Source: Fibrobacter sp. (GTDB taxonomy: Bacteria; Fibrobacterota; Fibrobacteria; Fibrobacterales; Fibrobacteraceae). From it: 64,000 bases of DNA. Numbering within the stretch: the first letter of the stretch is position 1; every line of letters begins with the position of its first letter. Of the stretch, positions 25,841-33,138 are shown in pieces. Location of the stretch: the NCBI GenBank assembly GCA_017412605.1, contig JAFPWY010000012.1:186001-250000 (forward strand), in the 5' to 3' direction. The position numbers were made by a program, and so were the translations under genes. Below the pieces are notes generated by a model that saw only the letters and a list, made by a program, of their open reading frames with translations, was not told the DNA's origin and searched no databases.

Positions 25841-25845
25841 TAGCT

Positions 25846-25975
25846 ATGAGGTCGTGCCTGCGGCACTTTGAGGTATGAGGTCGGGCTTCGCCCTTTGAGG
25901 TTATATGTTTTTTGATAAAAAAACTCAAAGCGAGCTATGCGAGCGAGCTCATAGCTCAAAGCGCAGCGACCTCAT
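25846..25975. repeat. Palindromic repeat mosaic between smc and the EamA gene
   Basis: Two direct units that begin ATGAGGTCG and end TTTGAGGT (25846-25874 and 25875-25901), each with a tiny hairpin (GTGCCTGCGGCAC, GGGCTTCGCCC). Two inverted copies, CTCAAAG...GAGCTCAT (25924-25952) and CTCAAA...CCTCAT (25955-25975), follow. The EamA start codon sits between the direct and inverted halves. Confidence 0.8.
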
Positions 25976-26840
25976 CGCTCTAAAAGGCTTTATTTTTGCT
26001 GCTCTTTCCGCCATCTGTTATGGCACGAACCCTCTGGGGGCGCTGAACCTCTATTCCCAGGGCTATTCTCCCGAAAACGTCCTTTTTTATCGTTTTTTCA
26101 CGGCGGCACTCCTCCTTTTTGCGGTAATCCTTGCGAAAGGCTCGCATTTCAAGATTACGCTCAAGGAATTTGGGGCGCTCGTCGCCTTTGGCTTCTTGTT
26201 TGCGGTCAGTTCGCTCACGTACTATGCCTCGTTCAAGTACATGGATGCAGGGCTGGCCTCGACGCTCCTCTTCCTCTATCCGCTCGAAGTCTCGGTTTTG
26301 ATGGCGATATTCTTCAAGGAGAAGATTAAAGCCTGGACGGTCGTTTCCATTGCCGTTTCGATGTCCGGTGTCGCTCTGTTGTACCGTGGCGATGACGGAG
26401 TGCCTCTGAGCACCGCAGGCCTTGTGCTCGTGTTTGCCTCGTCACTTTCGTACGCGATTTACATGGTGATGGCGAACCGCATCAATTTGCAGATGGGCTC
26501 CGTGAAGATGACTTTTTACGTCATTTGTTTTTGCTTGGTCTTTTTGTTGCTCTATTCCGTGACGTTCGGCTCGGGGCTGCCGCCGCTCTTTACGCAGGCG
26601 AGTTCCTGGGGCTGGGGATTCATGCTGGGCCTCGTGCCGACGGTGCTTTCGCTCATATTCATGGTGAAGGCCGTGAAGATTATCGGGTCTACGCCCACGG
26701 CGATTCTCGGTGCGCTCGAACCCGTGACGGCTGTGGCAATCGGTGTGCTTGTCTTTGGCGAAATTCTTACGGGCAGGCTTATCGCGGGCATTATCCTGAT
26801 TCTTGGCTCTGTCGTGCTCATCGCAGCCAAGCGGAAGTGA
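25905..26840 (+). CDS. DMT-superfamily (EamA) transporter
   Basis: This 311-residue inner membrane transporter has about ten helices and two EamA halves. The first half includes 'FAALSAICYGTNPLGALNLYSQG', 'FYRFFTAALLLFAVIL' and 'ASTLLFLYPLEVSVLMAIFFKEKI'; the second ends with 'TPTAILGALEPVTAVAIGVLVFGEILTGRLIAGIILILG'. The substrate is unknown; the family exports amino acids and other metabolites. The first 24-27 residues are hydrophilic and encoded by the repeat mosaic at 25924-25975, and no alternative ATG, GTG or TTG lies between that repeat and the first helix. The gene therefore appears to have acquired its start from the repeat. Confidence 0.88.
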   Translation: MFFDKKTQSELCERAHSSKRSDLIALKGFIFAALSAICYGTNPLGALNLYSQGYSPENVLFYRFFTAALLLFAVILAKGSHFKITLKEFGALVAFGFLFAVSSLTYYASFKYMDAGLASTLLFLYPLEVSVLMAIFFKEKIKAWTVVSIAVSMSGVALLYRGDDGVPLSTAGLVLVFASSLSYAIYMVMANRINLQMGSVKMTFYVICFCLVFLLLYSVTFGSGLPPLFTQASSWGWGFMLGLVPTVLSLIFMVKAVKIIGSTPTAILGALEPVTAVAIGVLVFGEILTGRLIAGIILILGSVVLIAAKRK

Positions 26841-26923
26841 GCCCTGGGCGATGTTCTAAAAGCTACTCAGGCATTGAGCGTACTTCACGCAAATACCAAG
26901 GCTCATAAAGTGGACCTCAAAAT

Positions 26924-27067
26924 TCATACCTTGTATTTCTTCTTGACATCGGAAAGGACCATCGCGGCAGGGCGGGTGCGGCCTTTCAGCATGTCGTTGT
27001 AGCCCTTTTCAAGTTCCGCATCAAGGCGTTCTTTTGACCATTTGGCAGAGTTTTCTAGCTTATTCAT
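26924..27067 (-). CDS. Small antitoxin-like protein
   Basis: The ATG at 27067 gives a 47-residue protein; a GTG at 27121 would extend it to 65 and overlap the palindrome at 27100-27122. The C-terminal pattern 'LDAELEKGYNDMLKGRTRPAAMVLSDVKKKY' resembles the C-terminal part of RelB/Phd-type antitoxin proteins, but no toxin gene is adjacent. It is downstream of the KilA-N gene on the same strand. The function is a guess, and the gene itself is supported by the recognisable residue pattern. Confidence 0.55.
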   Translation of the reverse strand: MNKLENSAKWSKERLDAELEKGYNDMLKGRTRPAAMVLSDVKKKYKV

Positions 27068-27099
27068 ATTTATTTTTTGCCTTAATTTCAGCTTGGCAA

Positions 27100-27122
27100 G
27101 GTGGTCAAAACTTTTGACCACC
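27100..27122. promoter_or_regulatory. Perfect 23-bp palindrome between the KilA-N gene and the small protein gene
   Basis: Arms GGTGGTCAAAA (27100-27110) and TTTTGACCACC (27112-27122) around one central base, starting three bases past the KilA-N stop. The half-site CTTTTGACCA recurs exactly at 27031-27040 inside the small gene. It may be an operator or an attenuating hairpin. Confidence 0.6.
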
Positions 27123-27124
27123 TC

Positions 27125-27934
27125 TTATTTCAGTAACTTGTTCTCTCCGATGGATTCTAGCACTGTCATCTGCGAAATCGCAATCTGGTTCAGCTTTTGC
27201 AATCGTTCTGGCTGCGGCAAGCCTTCCTTGATCAGGACGGAATTCAGCGATTCCATATTCGAAAGGCATATAAGCTGATTTACCGTCGCATAGTCGCGGA
27301 CATTGCCCTGCAAATCGGTATGTGCATCGCGCCATTCCTTAGCAGTAAATCCGAATAATGCAACATTTAGAACATCAGCTTCGTTTGCGTAAACCATGCT
27401 CATCTGTTGTTTTGTAAGTGTAGCCGGAATCAAATTCTGCTTGATGGCGTCCGTATGGATATGGTAGTTGATTTTTGAGAGTTCACGACGTAATGACCAT
27501 CCTAATTGGGCCTGTTCCGCAGCCTTGAGGCGTTGGAACTCCTTAACTAAGTACAATTCGAATTCGACAGAAACCCAACTTGCAAATTTGACGGCGATAT
27601 CATATTGTGCAAAAGTCCCGCCGTTTACACCATTTTTAGAAATGAGTCCAATTGCACCTGTTTCTTCAATCCATCGAGAAGGGCTCATGGTGAACGAATG
27701 GCTACCAGCTTCTTTTAAAAAGGGGTCGAATTCGACCCCTTTGAAGTCGGGATTGTTCAACATTTCCCATAAACCTAAATATTCTATTGTATTTTTTGAC
27801 CTCATCCAATTTTTCACAACATCCTTAGGCTCCACCGGATTCTTTTGCCGAGCAATATCAGTAATGCAGACATAATCGACGCCGTTAACGAGCATTGTTT
27901 TGATTTCTCGGTTCATGACGTTTATTCGTTTCAT
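27125..27934 (-). CDS. KilA-N domain protein
   Basis: This 269-residue protein has the KilA-N DNA-binding fold typical of phages and mobile elements, spread over about residues 10-130: 'DYVCITDIARQKNPVEPKDVVKNWMRSKNTIEYLGLWEML', 'WIEETGAIGLISKNGVNGGTFAQYDIAVKFASWVSVEFELYLVKEFQRL'. The C-terminal half ('YANEADVLNVALFGFTAKEWRDAH', 'NQLICLSNMESLNSVLI') follows the layout of chromosomal KilA-N proteins in Bacteroidota and Fibrobacterota. Its biological role is not known. Base composition is lower in GC than in smc or eamA, consistent with transfer. Direct repeats that could be its operator lie at 27973-28011. Confidence 0.87.
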   Translation of the reverse strand: MKRINVMNREIKTMLVNGVDYVCITDIARQKNPVEPKDVVKNWMRSKNTIEYLGLWEMLNNPDFKGVEFDPFLKEAGSHSFTMSPSRWIEETGAIGLISKNGVNGGTFAQYDIAVKFASWVSVEFELYLVKEFQRLKAAEQAQLGWSLRRELSKINYHIHTDAIKQNLIPATLTKQQMSMVYANEADVLNVALFGFTAKEWRDAHTDLQGNVRDYATVNQLICLSNMESLNSVLIKEGLPQPERLQKLNQIAISQMTVLESIGENKLLK

Positions 27935-27972
27935 CTTTTACTCCTTTTTGCTGCGGACAAGCGTAAAACCGC

Positions 27973-28011
27973 AACGTTTGAAATTTTGAGCACTAGAACG
28001 TTTGTGCACTA
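27973..28011 (-). promoter_or_regulatory. Direct-repeat motif upstream of the KilA-N gene
   Basis: Two AACGTTTG words (27973-27980, 27997-28004), each followed by GCACTA (27990-27995, 28006-28011). A TATATTTA-like box lies just upstream on the minus strand. The layout suggests regulator binding sites. Confidence 0.4.
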
Positions 28012-28090
28012 ATAAATATAATCTCTCTATGGGCGGATGTCAAGAGATTTATGAAAAATTCTACAAAGATGTGAATCCAATATTTTGAAA

Positions 28091-28178
28091 GGGGAGGGAG
28101 AAGTCTCCCCTAGGTCGCGCGACGCTTGCGTTGTTGCTTCCCACCTTCTCGCCTAGGGGCTCTGCCCCTAAAACCCCT
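28091..28178. repeat. GC-rich palindromic repeat, left flank of the methyltransferase gene
   Basis: Contains a GGGGAG/CTCCCC hairpin (about 28091-28110) and, at 28144-28178, 'ctcgcctaggggctctgcccctaaaacccct'-like sequence. The latter is an inverted copy of 30695-30732 on the other side of the gene. An in-frame start at 28131 would translate this repeat and is not credible. Confidence 0.7.
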
Positions 28179-28229
28179 ATTGCAAAGGATAAAGCATCCG
28201 ATTTCGCTAAAAATTCTTATATTCAAGGC

Positions 28230-30686
28230 ATGAATTATTCAAAGCTCCGCGAAGAACAGTTGAAATCCGCCGTGCGCGAGGATTTCTTTGCCGATTACAA
28301 ATATACGCAACTAGGAAACATTGACTTCGTAATTGCAAAACACAATACGACTGGCGAACGAACGGAACTTTTTGAAGACGAAATCGCCGACCTCAAGAGC
28401 ATCTTATGGGCAGAGGCGAAACAGGGTAACACCCACGACATATACGAATCTTTTGTGCAATTGATGCTCACCATTGGTAAGGAGCGTTCCTTTGAGCATA
28501 ACCTGCCACCCAAGTACATCGGAGCCTTTGATGCCGAAAAATTTGCGTTTATCGAGTATCACGATATTCAGGAAATTTTCTACCAGAATGATTTTAATTG
28601 GAATGTAACCCCGAGCAATCACGATACCAAGGAATTTAAGCAACTTCACGATCTTTGCCAAAAGTTACTTGAAGAGAAATCGATTTTTTTCCGATTCAAG
28701 AGTGATTCTGCAGAACTAAAAAAATTCATTCGTACCAATTTCAAAATTACGAAGGACATCTCCGAAAAAATTTCAGTTACCAAGAACAATTTTACTTTCG
28801 TATTCCAGAAATGGGAAACTGCAGTAAAACCATCTATCAATGTAGATTGGACAAAGGTAAACAAGGCTGGAATCATATCGGCGGACTTCTTCTTGGCTGA
28901 TTTACTTTCTAGCGACAATCGTTCCATCAAGGACAATCTCTTTGTTGTCTTGAAAAGGACAAAATACGCGTTAGCCAAGAAACTAGACGAGAATGGATTC
29001 CTTTCGTATTCCACGGTTGAATTCAAGGATAAGCAAAAGGCGTATAAGGAATTTTGGAGTATCTATAAGAGACCCCCACAAGAGGAATATTGGGATTATA
29101 TCATTGAAAGACGTGATTTGTTGGTTCCTCAGGATATCCGCGAACGCAAGGGCAGTTTTTTCACTCCGCAGATATGGGTGGAAAAATCTCAGCAGTATTT
29201 AGCGGATGTGCTCGGAGAAACCTGGCAAGATGACTATTGTATATGGGACTGTTGCGCCGGAACGGGCAACCTGCTGAACGGGCTCACCAACTACGACAAT
29301 GTGTGGGCATCAACATTGGATAAGCAGGATCTCGATGTGATGACGGACCGTGTGAATAACGGATGGTCCATGCCCGAAAACCATATTTTTCAGTTCGATT
29401 TTCTGAATGATGAATTTGGCAAGTGCCCTGAAGAATTGCAGCAAATCATCAATGACCCCGAAAAACGTAAGAAACTGGTTATCTACATAAACCCTCCGTA
29501 TGCGGAAGCGGGAAATAAGCGTCAAATGAATTCTGATGCAAAGAACAAGAGTGGCGTTTCGTTTGAAAACAAGATTTATGAAAAATGGAGTGGTATTGTT
29601 GGAACGGCGGCAAGAGAACTTTATGCTGAATTTCTCCTGCGAATCCATGATGAACTAAATGGTTGCGTTTTAGGTCAATTCTCAAAATTAAAGGCTCTTT
29701 GTGCTCCAAATTTTGTGAAATTCCGTGAGGTATTTAGAGCGAAATTGCAAAAATGTTTTGTTGTTCCTGCAAATACTTTTGATAATGTTAAGGGCCAATT
29801 TCCAATAGGTTTCTTTGTATGGGATACAAAGGAAATGTCTAATTTACTCGAAAATAAAGAGTCTTTAAATCCAACCGTTGCTGATGTTTATGATTCAAAT
29901 GGAGTTTTTCAGGGAAAACACACATTCTACGCATATAATAACTGCAAATTTATGTTGCATTGGATTAGAAACTTCTATGATCTTGATGGAGAACTCATTG
30001 CATTTATTCGCGTAAACGGACAGGATATGCAAAACAAAAATGGTGTATTCCTGACTTGCGAATTGACTCCAAATGATTACAAAGCACATTTCTTTTTCAA
30101 AGTGACAAAAAAGAATGTGACGCAAATGTCGATTTACTTTGCCGTTCGTCATTGTATTGAAGCTTTATGGCTTAATGACCGTGATCAGTTCCTTTATCCG
30201 AATGATGGCTGGCAGGAGGATTTTGCTTTCCAAACAGATTGCCTGATTTATACTCTATTCCATGGGCAAAACAGGATTTCATCCGAAGTACTAACTACCG
30301 ACAAGCAATCACTAGCCACAAACCATTGGATTCCTTTTACTCGCGAGCAAGTTGGTTGTAAAAGTACTTTCAAGAGTAATTTCATGAACAAGTTCCTGAA
30401 AGAATTCATGGAATCGCACTCGTTGAATCTTTCTGATGAAGCTCAAACTGTATATAATGCCGGGCTAGAACTTTGGAAATATTACCACACTCAAACTGCT
30501 GCAAAACCTAACGCAAGTTTCTATGATATCCGCAAGCATTTCCAGGGTGTTGATGCCAAGGGACACATGAACAGCAGTTCAGAAGATTCCACTTACATGG
30601 ATCTAATCTCGGTTTTGCGCACCCGTCAAAAAATTCTCGCTTCAAAAATTGAACAGAGTGTCTATAAGTACGGATTCTTGAAGTAG
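28230..30686 (+). CDS. N6-adenine DNA methyltransferase, possible single-chain Type IIG restriction enzyme
   Basis: This 818-residue protein has the SAM motif 'WDCCAGTGNLLNGL' (Asp-340) and catalytic 'YINPPYAEAG' (NPPY at 421-424), marking an adenine-N6 methyltransferase. The N-terminal region contains 'LKSILWAEAKQG' (Glu-62, Lys-64) with Asp-32, Asp-50 and Asp-54 nearby, which could be the D...ExK site of a restriction nuclease as in MmeI-like enzymes. The C-terminal 250 residues would then hold target recognition. No separate endonuclease or specificity gene is present. The ATG at 28230 avoids repeat-encoded sequence. The gene is clearly AT-richer than its surroundings and lies between inverted repeats. 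Methyltransferase is confident; nuclease activity is inference. Confidence 0.82.
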   Translation: MNYSKLREEQLKSAVREDFFADYKYTQLGNIDFVIAKHNTTGERTELFEDEIADLKSILWAEAKQGNTHDIYESFVQLMLTIGKERSFEHNLPPKYIGAFDAEKFAFIEYHDIQEIFYQNDFNWNVTPSNHDTKEFKQLHDLCQKLLEEKSIFFRFKSDSAELKKFIRTNFKITKDISEKISVTKNNFTFVFQKWETAVKPSINVDWTKVNKAGIISADFFLADLLSSDNRSIKDNLFVVLKRTKYALAKKLDENGFLSYSTVEFKDKQKAYKEFWSIYKRPPQEEYWDYIIERRDLLVPQDIRERKGSFFTPQIWVEKSQQYLADVLGETWQDDYCIWDCCAGTGNLLNGLTNYDNVWASTLDKQDLDVMTDRVNNGWSMPENHIFQFDFLNDEFGKCPEELQQIINDPEKRKKLVIYINPPYAEAGNKRQMNSDAKNKSGVSFENKIYEKWSGIVGTAARELYAEFLLRIHDELNGCVLGQFSKLKALCAPNFVKFREVFRAKLQKCFVVPANTFDNVKGQFPIGFFVWDTKEMSNLLENKESLNPTVADVYDSNGVFQGKHTFYAYNNCKFMLHWIRNFYDLDGELIAFIRVNGQDMQNKNGVFLTCELTPNDYKAHFFFKVTKKNVTQMSIYFAVRHCIEALWLNDRDQFLYPNDGWQEDFAFQTDCLIYTLFHGQNRISSEVLTTDKQSLATNHWIPFTREQVGCKSTFKSNFMNKFLKEFMESHSLNLSDEAQTVYNAGLELWKYYHTQTAAKPNASFYDIRKHFQGVDAKGHMNSSSEDSTYMDLISVLRTRQKILASKIEQSVYKYGFLK

Positions 30687-30694
30687 GAACTTTC

Positions 30695-30732
30695 GGGGGG
30701 TTTAGGGGGTGGAGCCCCTTAGGCGAGGGGGT
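30695..30732. repeat. GC-rich repeat, right flank of the methyltransferase gene
   Basis: 'gggtttagggggtggagcc' followed by 'ccttaggcgag' mirrors the left-flank copy at 28144-28178 in inverted orientation with few changes. It begins eight bases behind the methyltransferase stop. Confidence 0.75.
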
Positions 30733-30743
30733 AGCGTATGCCA

Positions 30744-30806
30744 CAGGGAGATCCCCGCCTTCGCGGGGATGACATGGGGCAGAAGCGAGGGGGAGGCTTC
30801 CCCCTT
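30744..30806. repeat. REP-like palindromes upstream of the GH43 gene
   Basis: 'gatccccgccttcgcgggga' (from about 30750) is a strong palindrome, followed by GGGGGAGGCTTCCCCC (about 30791-30806). These resemble dispersed palindromic units of many genomes. They explain the open frame upstream of the GH43 start at 30906, which is not likely translated. Confidence 0.6.
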
Positions 30807-30905
30807 TTGGATCCTATCGCGCTCCGCGCTCCAGGATGCCATTTCCTCCTTCCTATTTTTATTATATATTTAAACAGGTTTGGCTGTGTGGGAAAGCGAG
30901 GCGTT

Positions 30906-32798
30906 ATGAAAAGGTTTGGCGTGGTATTTGCACTTTCTGCTCTGATGGCGGGGCAGGTGTTTGCGGCCGATTGGTACGCGAAGGAGACCCGCTGGGCGGG
31001 GCATGACCCGGACATTATCCGTTACGAGGATGGCTATGCGCTCGCGACGACGGACAACCACATGCTCATGCAGTTTTCCGAGGATGCGCTGAACTGGAAG
31101 AACGGCGAACCTGCCATGCCGAAGTTTTCGCGGTGGCTTTACGACTACGCCCCGAACATGATTGACATCTGGGCGCCGGACATTCATTACATTGGCGGCG
31201 AGTACCGCATGTACTATTGCGGTTCCGAGATGGGCATCCGCTCGTCGGGCATGGGCTTCATGGCGAGCAAGGAAATCGACCCGACAAAGCCGGATTATGG
31301 CTGGACGGACCAGGGCGAAGTCATCCATACGGTCAAGAGCGATTCGTACAACGCGATTGACGCGGCAGTGCTGAAGGACAACGATGGCAAGGTCTGGATG
31401 GCATTCGGTTCGTGGGGCACGGGCATCCACATTCTTGAACTCGACGAGACGACGGGCAAGGTGAAGGACGGCGCGAAGATGATCAACATCGCGAACCGCG
31501 GTGGCTCGGGTATCGAGGGCGCAAGCCTCATTGAGCACAACGGCTACTACTATCTTTTTACGGCGTGGGATAACTGCTGCAAGAAGGGCGCGGACCTCGA
31601 GAACAATTCCTACAAGACGACGGTCGGGCGCTCCAAATCGATTACGAGCGGCTATGTCGACAAGTCTGGCAAGAAACTGCTGGATGGCGGCGGCACGATT
31701 CTGTTGAGCCGTTATGGCCGCTACTACGGGCCTGCGGGCGGCGAGGCTTTCCAGGACGTGAACCGCCAGCGCTTTGTGAACCATTACTACGACAAGAATG
31801 ACGGCGGAAATTCTTACATCCAGGTCCGCGATATCGTTTATACCGACGACGGCTGGCCGGAACTCGGGCAACCGTTCCTCGGACGTTACCTGAGCGCAGA
31901 GGCGGAACACGGAGCCTTGACGCATGTGGATATTTCGAGCAGTTCCAAGGCGTCTAACGGCGAGTTCTGCGCCTACATCAACTATGACGACAGCAAGATT
32001 CGCCTGCCGATGATTATCCCGCAGGCGGGTGACTACCTGATTCGCTACCGCTACGACAACGATTGGACCGAAGACGGTGCGAACGGAAGCTCTCACTTTG
32101 TGAGCATCAACGGCAAGAAGCAGGAAATCGAGTTGCCGCTGACGGGCGCGTGGAGCGAATTCCCCGAGAAGTCTGTGGTGTACATCCCCACGAAACTCAA
32201 GCGCGGCTCGAACTTCATCGAGATTACGAAGGGCAAGCATTATGCGGAGCTCGACAGGTTGGACTTCTTGCGCATCATCCGCGATACGATTCCGGCGAAC
32301 GGCTTCGATAACGGCATCCGCGTGCGTTTGACGGATAAGGACGAGTTCGCCATCAAGGACGGCGGTTACGCAATTTTCGAGAACGTGATTACGGATTCTA
32401 TCGTGGGCCCGGGCGTGCTTGTGCAGGTGAAGAACGGAGCCGGCGGAACGCTCAACATCCGCAAGGAAGGCAAGAAGGGTGACGTGATTTCCAAGTGCGA
32501 TTTGCCCTCGGTGGGCGATGAGAGCAAGTGGATTGACGTGCGCTGCTCCAACATGCCGGAACTCAAGGGCGTGCAGGACTTCTACCTGACGGCGGAAGGC
32601 CTCGGCGGCGAAACGCTTCTCGGAAACATCAAGTTCGACGAAGGCCCGAAGGACACGAGTACGACGGCCATCAAGCGCGTTGTTCCTCGCGACGGTTTGC
32701 TGATTCCGGCCCGCAAGAAGAACTATCGGGACCTGAAAGGACGCTACTACAACAGGCTTGTACCGTACCGCGTTTTGAAATCTAAAGATTCCCGTTAG
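30906..32798 (+). CDS. GH43 arabinan-active glycoside hydrolase with CBM and basic C-terminus
   Basis: This 630-residue secreted enzyme has a signal peptide (residues 1-21) and a GH43 five-bladed propeller domain (about 22-330). The predicted catalytic residues are Asp-34 ('GHDPD'), Asp-152 ('NAIDAAV') and Glu-204 ('SGIEGAS'). The pattern fits endo-1,5-alpha-L-arabinanase or arabinofuranosidase activity on pectic side chains. Residues about 335-465 form a CBM6/CBM35-like beta-sandwich ('YLSAEAEHGAL', 'DRLDFLRI'), with a second similar module to about 590 ('GVQDFYLTAEG'). The last 35 residues are rich in Arg, Lys and Tyr, resembling the basic terminal domain of Fibrobacter hydrolases. The RBS 'gcgagg' precedes the ATG at 30906. 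Confidence 0.9.
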   Translation: MKRFGVVFALSALMAGQVFAADWYAKETRWAGHDPDIIRYEDGYALATTDNHMLMQFSEDALNWKNGEPAMPKFSRWLYDYAPNMIDIWAPDIHYIGGEYRMYYCGSEMGIRSSGMGFMASKEIDPTKPDYGWTDQGEVIHTVKSDSYNAIDAAVLKDNDGKVWMAFGSWGTGIHILELDETTGKVKDGAKMINIANRGGSGIEGASLIEHNGYYYLFTAWDNCCKKGADLENNSYKTTVGRSKSITSGYVDKSGKKLLDGGGTILLSRYGRYYGPAGGEAFQDVNRQRFVNHYYDKNDGGNSYIQVRDIVYTDDGWPELGQPFLGRYLSAEAEHGALTHVDISSSSKASNGEFCAYINYDDSKIRLPMIIPQAGDYLIRYRYDNDWTEDGANGSSHFVSINGKKQEIELPLTGAWSEFPEKSVVYIPTKLKRGSNFIEITKGKHYAELDRLDFLRIIRDTIPANGFDNGIRVRLTDKDEFAIKDGGYAIFENVITDSIVGPGVLVQVKNGAGGTLNIRKEGKKGDVISKCDLPSVGDESKWIDVRCSNMPELKGVQDFYLTAEGLGGETLLGNIKFDEGPKDTSTTAIKRVVPRDGLLIPARKKNYRDLKGRYYNRLVPYRVLKSKDSR

Positions 32799-32889
32799 GT
32801 GTCTGAGGTTGTTTTTCCGGGCCCCTTGGGGGCATAATGAAAAAAATGGGCTGTAATGAAATTTTTTTTGATTTTTTCTTAAAAACCCC

Positions 32890-32918
32890 TTGACAACCCT
32901 TTTCAATTATTCTATTAT
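32890..32918 (+). promoter_or_regulatory. Sigma70-type promoter of tRNA-Lys
   Basis: Consensus -35 TTGACA (32890-32895), 17-bp spacer, -10 TATTAT (32913-32918), 21 bp before the tRNA. This is the best classical promoter in the window. Confidence 0.85.
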
Positions 32919-32939
32919 TGTGCGCGTCCAAGCGACAAT

Positions 32940-33012
<73 letters not shown>

Positions 33013-33014
33013 CG

Positions 33015-33049
33015 AAAACCGAAATTCGAAAGAGTTTCGGTTTTTTTTT
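33015..33049 (+). terminator. Intrinsic terminator of tRNA-Lys
   Basis: Arms AAACCGAAA and TTTCGGTTT around a ten-base loop, followed by nine T in total. Confidence 0.88.
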
Positions 33050-33065
33050 GCTGTAGCGAAATAAA

Positions 33066-33098
33066 AAACTGCTTAGAGATTTCGCTCGTAAGCAGTTT
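33066..33098 (-). terminator. Intrinsic terminator of the outer membrane protein gene
   Basis: Arms AAACTGCTTA (33066-33075) and TAAGCAGTTT (33089-33098), with a T run on the minus strand below 33068, located 41 bp behind the stop at 33139. Confidence 0.8.
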
Positions 33099-33138
33099 CT
33101 GAAGGTTTCTCCCGATGAGGAGATTCTTTCGTTTTTTG

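Noticed and set aside
26924-27934. Toxin-antitoxin pair made of the KilA-N and small proteins
   Set aside because: KilA-N proteins are not an established toxin partner of this small family and the gene order is reversed for a typical antitoxin-toxin operon. Kept only as an open question.
28131-28229. N-terminal extension of the methyltransferase
   Set aside because: These codons lie in the GC-rich repeat and the protein pattern begins at the ATG at 28230.
30738-30905. N-terminal extension of the GH43 protein
   Set aside because: The frame is REP-like repeat sequence; the ATG at 30906 with an RBS opens a normal signal peptide.
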